Assembly: GCA_046262315.1 (NCBI GenBank)
Contig: JBHEMZ010000082.1
Location: forward strand, 1-15,216
Source: JACVRM01 sp046262315
GTDB lineage: Bacteria; Actinomycetota; Thermoleophilia; Gaiellales; Gaiellaceae
Direction: 5' to 3'
DNA: 15,216 nucleotides
In this document: piece after piece, positions 12,439 through 15,216 of the stretch
How the letters are laid out: each line of letters starts with the position of its first letter
How positions within the stretch are numbered: position 1 is the first letter of the stretch
Notes under the pieces: model-generated
Seen by the model: only the letters and a program-made list of their open reading frames with translations
Told to the model about the DNA's origin: nothing
Databases searched by the model: none
Made by a program: the position numbers and the translations under genes

Positions 12439-13113
12439 TCAGCCGGTGACCACCGTGGCTGCGAGCTCCGGCTCCAGCCTCGCGAGCGCCTCGCGGGCGG
12501 CTTCCTGCTCGGCCGCCTTCTTCGAGCGGCCGTGACCTCTCCCGGCCTGCTCGCCGTCGATCAGCGCCGCGCAGGTGAAGCGCCGGTCGTGTGGCGGGCC
12601 GTCAACCTCGAGCACGCTGTAGCTAACAGATCGCCCCAGTCGCGCGATGGCCTCCTGGAGCTCGGTCTTGTGGTCGACATACGTCGTGAGCGCATAGTCG
12701 ATGCGGCCCGAGAACGCCTCCACGATTGGCCGTTCGACGGGCTCGAAGCCGTGCTCGAGGAACAGGGCGGCCAAAGCGGCCTCAAGCAGCGCGGCGAGTA
12801 CGTTGCGGTTGCGGCGCAGCCGCTCGATCTCCTCGAGAGGTGCGTCCTCAGCACGCTCGGCCAGCCGATCGCCGAGCTCGAGCTCGCGGGCGATGTCCGC
12901 GCAGCTCGCGCGCGAAACGACATGCGACCGCACCTTGGCCAGCCGTCCCTCGGAGAAGTCCGGATAACGCTCGTACAGCTCGCGAGCGATCGCGAGCTCG
13001 AGCACGCTGTCGCCGAGGAACTCGAGCCGCTCGTACGACGACGCGCGGTCCGGGGCCCAGGACGTGTGCGTGAAGACGTTGTCGAGCCGCTTCGCGGGCA
13101 GTGCCTCGATCAG
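12439..13113 (-). CDS. rnc: Ribonuclease III, with no standard start codon
   Basis: About 224 residues. RNase III cleaves dsRNA in rRNA maturation and RNA turnover. The nuclease domain has VFTHTSW, the signature YERLEFLGDSVLELAIA and YPDFSEGRLAKVRSHVVSR; a C-terminal dsRNA-binding domain begins near DHKTELQEAIARLG and includes GRGHGRSKKAAEQEAA. The first GTG in frame (13005) would cut the catalytic signature in half, so translation must begin upstream, yet no ATG, GTG or TTG occurs in any frame between the acpP stop and that motif. A Shine-Dalgarno-like aagggaga lies at 13133-13140. The end shown uses an in-frame CTG at 13113 as a placeholder. In the second motif the usual ADxxEA reads AALLEA, losing one metal-binding Asp (Asp114 in E. 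coli) but keeping Glu117. Confidence 0.88.
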   Translation of the reverse strand: MIEALPAKRLDNVFTHTSWAPDRASSYERLEFLGDSVLELAIARELYERYPDFSEGRLAKVRSHVVSRASCADIARELELGDRLAERAEDAPLEEIERLRRNRNVLAALLEAALAALFLEHGFEPVERPIVEAFSGRIDYALTTYVDHKTELQEAIARLGRSVSYSVLEVDGPPHDRRFTCAALIDGEQAGRGHGRSKKAAEQEAAREALARLEPELAATVVTG

Positions 13114-13150
13114 GCGTCCGAGCGCAGCCGTGTCTCCCTTCGGAGCGCGG

Positions 13151-13396
13151 CTACTGGTGCGACGTGACGTACTCGACGGCCTGACCCACGGTCTGGATCT
13201 TCTGGGCGTCCTCGTCGGAGATCTTGATTCCGAACTGGTCCTCCAGCTCCATGATCAGCTCGACGAGGTCGAGCGAATCGGCGTCGAGATCCTCCTGGAA
13301 GGACGCCTCCTCCGTGACGTTGCTCGAGTCGACGCCGAGCTGATCGCTCAGCACCTCCTTGACCCGCTCGAAGACTTCCTCGCGCGACGCTGCCAT
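13151..13396 (-). CDS. acpP: Acyl carrier protein
   Basis: Encodes 81 residues, acidic, the carrier of growing acyl chains in type II fatty-acid synthesis. The phosphopantetheine attachment site is Ser41 in DLDADSLDLVELIMELED. The four-helix pattern is intact, from EVFERVKEVLSDQLGV to the final helix QTVGQAVEYVTSHQ. The ATG at 13396 has a good Shine-Dalgarno (gcgaggtgac). It lies between rpmF and rnc, the common order in this cluster, and starts 72 bp after rpmF ends. Confidence 0.97.
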   Translation of the reverse strand: MAASREEVFERVKEVLSDQLGVDSSNVTEEASFQEDLDADSLDLVELIMELEDQFGIKISDEDAQKIQTVGQAVEYVTSHQ

Positions 13397-13434
13397 GTCA
13401 CCTCGCTTGCCTTGTTGTCCGTTTCGGGGCGCCG

Positions 13435-13463
13435 ATGCTAACAGCGCGTCGGTGGGTGCGGAA
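13435..13463 (-). promoter_or_regulatory. Possible promoter for acpP
   Basis: In the rpmF-acpP gap, minus-strand TAGCAT (4 of 6) stands 17 bp after TTCCGC (2 of 6, poor) and would give a leader of about 30 nt containing the acpP Shine-Dalgarno. Co-transcription with rpmF is equally possible. Confidence 0.25.
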
Positions 13464-13468
13464 GAGGG

Positions 13469-13657
13469 CTACGGCGCAGGGGCCTGCAGAGGCTCGATCT
13501 CGCGACCGCGGTAGGTCTTGCAATTGGGGCAGACGTGGTGGGGCCGCTTGGGCTGGTGGCACACGGGGCACTCATTGACGCGCGGCGCCTCCAGCCGGTG
13601 CTGGGCGCGTCGCTTGTCGCGGCGGGTGCTCGTCTGTCTGCGCTTGGGGACGGCCAT
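13469..13657 (-). CDS. rpmF: Large ribosomal subunit protein bL32
   Basis: Encodes 62 residues. Conserved N-terminus AVPKRRQTSTRRDKRRAQHR is followed by the zinc ribbon with both Cys pairs (CPVC near residue 30 and CPNC near residue 43), so this is the zinc-binding form rather than a Cys-less zinc-independent paralogue. A short Pro/Ala tail follows. The ATG at 13657 lies 11 bases after a TATACT box, leaving room for only a very short leader and no clear Shine-Dalgarno. The DUF177 (YceD) gene that often precedes rpmF is not present. Confidence 0.97.
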   Translation of the reverse strand: MAVPKRRQTSTRRDKRRAQHRLEAPRVNECPVCHQPKRPHHVCPNCKTYRGREIEPLQAPAP

Positions 13658-13668
13658 CGGAGCGCGCC

Positions 13669-13674
13669 AGTATA
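13669..13674 (-). promoter_or_regulatory. -10 box of rpmF
   Basis: Minus-strand TATACT (5 of 6 to TATAAT), the best -10 match in the window, ends 11 bases before the rpmF ATG. A transcript starting about seven bases on would have a leader of roughly four bases. No good -35 lies 16-18 bp upstream. It is likely the main promoter of the rpmF-acpP-rnc run. Confidence 0.5.
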
Positions 13675-13754
13675 GCCGCGCTGCGCTTCAACATCCGGCA
13701 CGGTTTCCCATCTTCGTGCGGATTTCCTCGTTATCGGCCGAAGCGGAGGGAGGC

Positions 13755-13773
13755 CCCCGGCCGGACCCCGGGG
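13755..13773 (-). terminator. GC hairpin after the ABC-F gene
   Basis: Arms ccccgg (13755-13760) and ccgggg (13768-13773) enclose a 7-nt loop, 45-64 bases past the ABC-F stop in the 161-bp gap before rpmF. No T-tract follows on the minus strand. Its place between two genes that probably belong to separate units suggests a terminator or transcript-end structure; the evidence is modest. Confidence 0.3.
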
Positions 13774-13818
13774 ACATGGCTGGAAGGGACGCATCGGATC
13801 GGACCGGGGCGAGGTTTA

Positions 13819-15216
13819 TCAGCGGGGCCTGGCCAGCTCGATTGTCCTCGTTGGCTCGACCGTCTCGAGAAAGCGCCGGTCGTGCGAGACGACGACGAGG
13901 CTACCGTCGTACGCCGCAAGGGCGGCCTCTAGCTGCTCGACGGCCTCGAGGTCGAGGTGGTTCGTGGGCTCGTCGAGCACGAGCAAGTTGACGCGGCGCG
14001 CCTGGAGCTCGGCGAGCTGGGCACGCGTGCGCTCGCCGGGCGAGAGTGAGCCCGCGGGGCGGTTGACGTGTCCGGCACCGAGCCCGAACTGGGCAAGCAA
14101 AGCCCGTCCCTCCTCCGGCGGCAGGCCCGTGCGCGAGCGGAAAGCGTCGAGCAGCGGCTCGCCGCCGCGGTAGGCGCGCCGGCGCTGGTCGATCACGCCT
14201 ATGGAGGTCCGCCTCCCGATGCTGAGGCGACCCTGCGACAGCGGGAGCTCGCCCAGGAGAGCGCCGAGGAGGGTCGACTTACCGCTGCCGTTCGGGCCGG
14301 CGACCGCGACGCGCTCGCGCCATGCGACGTCCAGCGAGATCGGTCCGAGGCGGAAGTGGCCCCGTTCGACGACGGCGGCCTCGAGCGCGGCCACCAGGTC
14401 GCCGGCACGGTCCCCGGCGCGAAGCTCGAGGCGAAGCTCCCACGGCTCGAAAGGCTTGTCGGGACGCTCGACACGCTCGAGCGCACGTTCGGCCTGGCGC
14501 ACCTTGGTCATGAGCGCGTGCGTTCCGCGTCGGTCGGCCATCGCGCCGCCCGCGCGCGCCTCCGTTCGCCGTTGCGCGAGCAGCTGCGCGACCTCGCGCT
14601 GCCGGGACTGCGAGCGCTCGAACGTGTCGTAGGCGCGGGCTCGAGCCGAGTCCCTTTGGGCCGCGTACTCGGTCCAGCCGCCTGCCCACTCGCGCAGCCG
14701 CCGGGAGCCCGGCTCGAGCTCTGCGATACGCGTCACCGTCGCGTCGAGGAACGCCCGATCGTGGGACACGACGACGACGCCTCCCGCGAGACTCGCGACG
14801 TGGCGCTCGAGCCGCTCCAGACCATCGAGATCGAGGTCGTTCGTCGGCTCGTCGAGCAGGAGGACGTCGAAGCGCGCCAGCAGGACGGCGGCGAGCGCGG
14901 CCCGGCCCGCCTCGCCCCCAGAGAAGTTCGTGAGCGGCCGCTCGAGGTCGTCGGGCAGCCCGAGCTCGTGACACACCGTGCGGGCTCGCGAGTCCAGATC
15001 GGCGCCGCCGAGCGCGAGGAACCGCTCCAGCGCGTCCGAATAGACGTCGACCAGCAGCGGATCCGCGGCCAGCGCAACCGTCAGCCGCTCGAGCTCCGCG
15101 TCGGCGGGGGCGACCCCGGTTCGGCGCGCCAGGTACGCCCGCAGGCTCTCGTCAGGCCGAAGGTCCCGTTCCTGGGCGAGGTTCCGCTGCAGACGGAGAT
15201 CCGCGCCGGCGGCGAC
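13819..15216 (-). CDS. ABC-F family ATPase, N-terminus beyond the window
   Basis: The last 465 residues are visible. ABC-F proteins carry two ATPase domains without membrane parts and act on ribosomes, some as translation factors and some protecting against antibiotics. First domain: signature NFSGGEAGR and Walker B FDVLLLDEPTNDLDLDGLE; its Walker A lies outside the window. A charged linker of about 120 residues follows, with RSQSRQREVAQLLAQRRTEA. Second domain: Walker A GPNGSGKST (307-315), signature SLSPGERTR (about 390), Walker B LLVLDEPTNHLDLEAVEQLE (411 on) and switch His in VVSHDRRFL. The frame stays open to the window edge, so the GTG at 14976 is not the start. Whether this is an Etta-like or resistance-type member cannot be decided from the visible part. 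Confidence 0.93.
   Translation of the reverse strand, partial: VAAGADLRLQRNLAQERDLRPDESLRAYLARRTGVAPADAELERLTVALAADPLLVDVYSDALERFLALGGADLDSRARTVCHELGLPDDLERPLTNFSGGEAGRAALAAVLLARFDVLLLDEPTNDLDLDGLERLERHVASLAGGVVVVSHDRAFLDATVTRIAELEPGSRRLREWAGGWTEYAAQRDSARARAYDTFERSQSRQREVAQLLAQRRTEARAGGAMADRRGTHALMTKVRQAERALERVERPDKPFEPWELRLELRAGDRAGDLVAALEAAVVERGHFRLGPISLDVAWRERVAVAGPNGSGKSTLLGALLGELPLSQGRLSIGRRTSIGVIDQRRRAYRGGEPLLDAFRSRTGLPPEEGRALLAQFGLGAGHVNRPAGSLSPGERTRAQLAELQARRVNLLVLDEPTNHLDLEAVEQLEAALAAYDGSLVVVSHDRRFLETVEPTRTIELARPR

Noticed and set aside
12439..13005. rnc beginning at GTG 13005
   Set aside because: This would remove the first half of the RNase III signature, including the LEFLGD carboxylates, although that sequence is encoded in frame just upstream.
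14976..14976. GTG at 14976 as start of the ABC-F protein
   Set aside because: The frame stays open to the window edge and upstream residues match the ABC-F region between Walker A and the signature, so the gene begins beyond the window.

Overview
The window is GC-rich (roughly 70% by eye) bacterial chromosome, with GTG/TTG starts and TAnnnT -10-like boxes placed 6-11 nt before several start codons. The core-gene order, the protein sequences and a class III cyclase/AAA/TPR regulator suggest an actinobacterium, most likely of the Thermoleophilia (Gaiellales/Solirubrobacterales-like). That placement is inference from family resemblance, not a database result.

Layout: almost all housekeeping genes run on the minus strand. 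Read in the direction of transcription (high to low coordinates) they are an ABC-F ATPase (cut by the window edge), rpmF (L32), acpP, rnc, smc, ftsY, ffh, rpsP (S16), khpA, rimM, trmD, lepB and rplS (L19). This joins the widespread rpmF-acpP-rnc-smc-ftsY cluster to the rpsP-rimM-trmD-rplS cluster, with ffh between them. Together the genes serve ribosome assembly and tRNA modification (rpmF, rpsP, khpA, rimM, trmD, rplS), co-translational targeting and export (ffh, ftsY, lepB), dsRNA processing (rnc), chromosome condensation (smc) and fatty-acid synthesis (acpP).

Four plus-strand genes interrupt this series. Between ffh and ftsY lie a dodecin-like gene, a 993-residue adenylate-cyclase-like/AAA/TPR regulator and an 84-residue Trp-rich protein I do not recognise. 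Between ftsY and smc lies an MmcQ/YjbR-family gene carrying two frameshifts. Convergent stop codons abut at 8315-8320 and overlap at 9680-9683, so the plus-strand genes fit with no spare bases.

I see no CRISPR array, transposon, prophage, tRNA, rRNA or obviously new multi-gene system. The points most worth checking are local: unusual residues at catalytic positions of TrmD, RNase III and the cyclase; an rnc gene with no ATG/GTG/TTG start in any frame; a compact SMC; the double-frameshifted YjbR gene; and repeated leaderless-type promoters.
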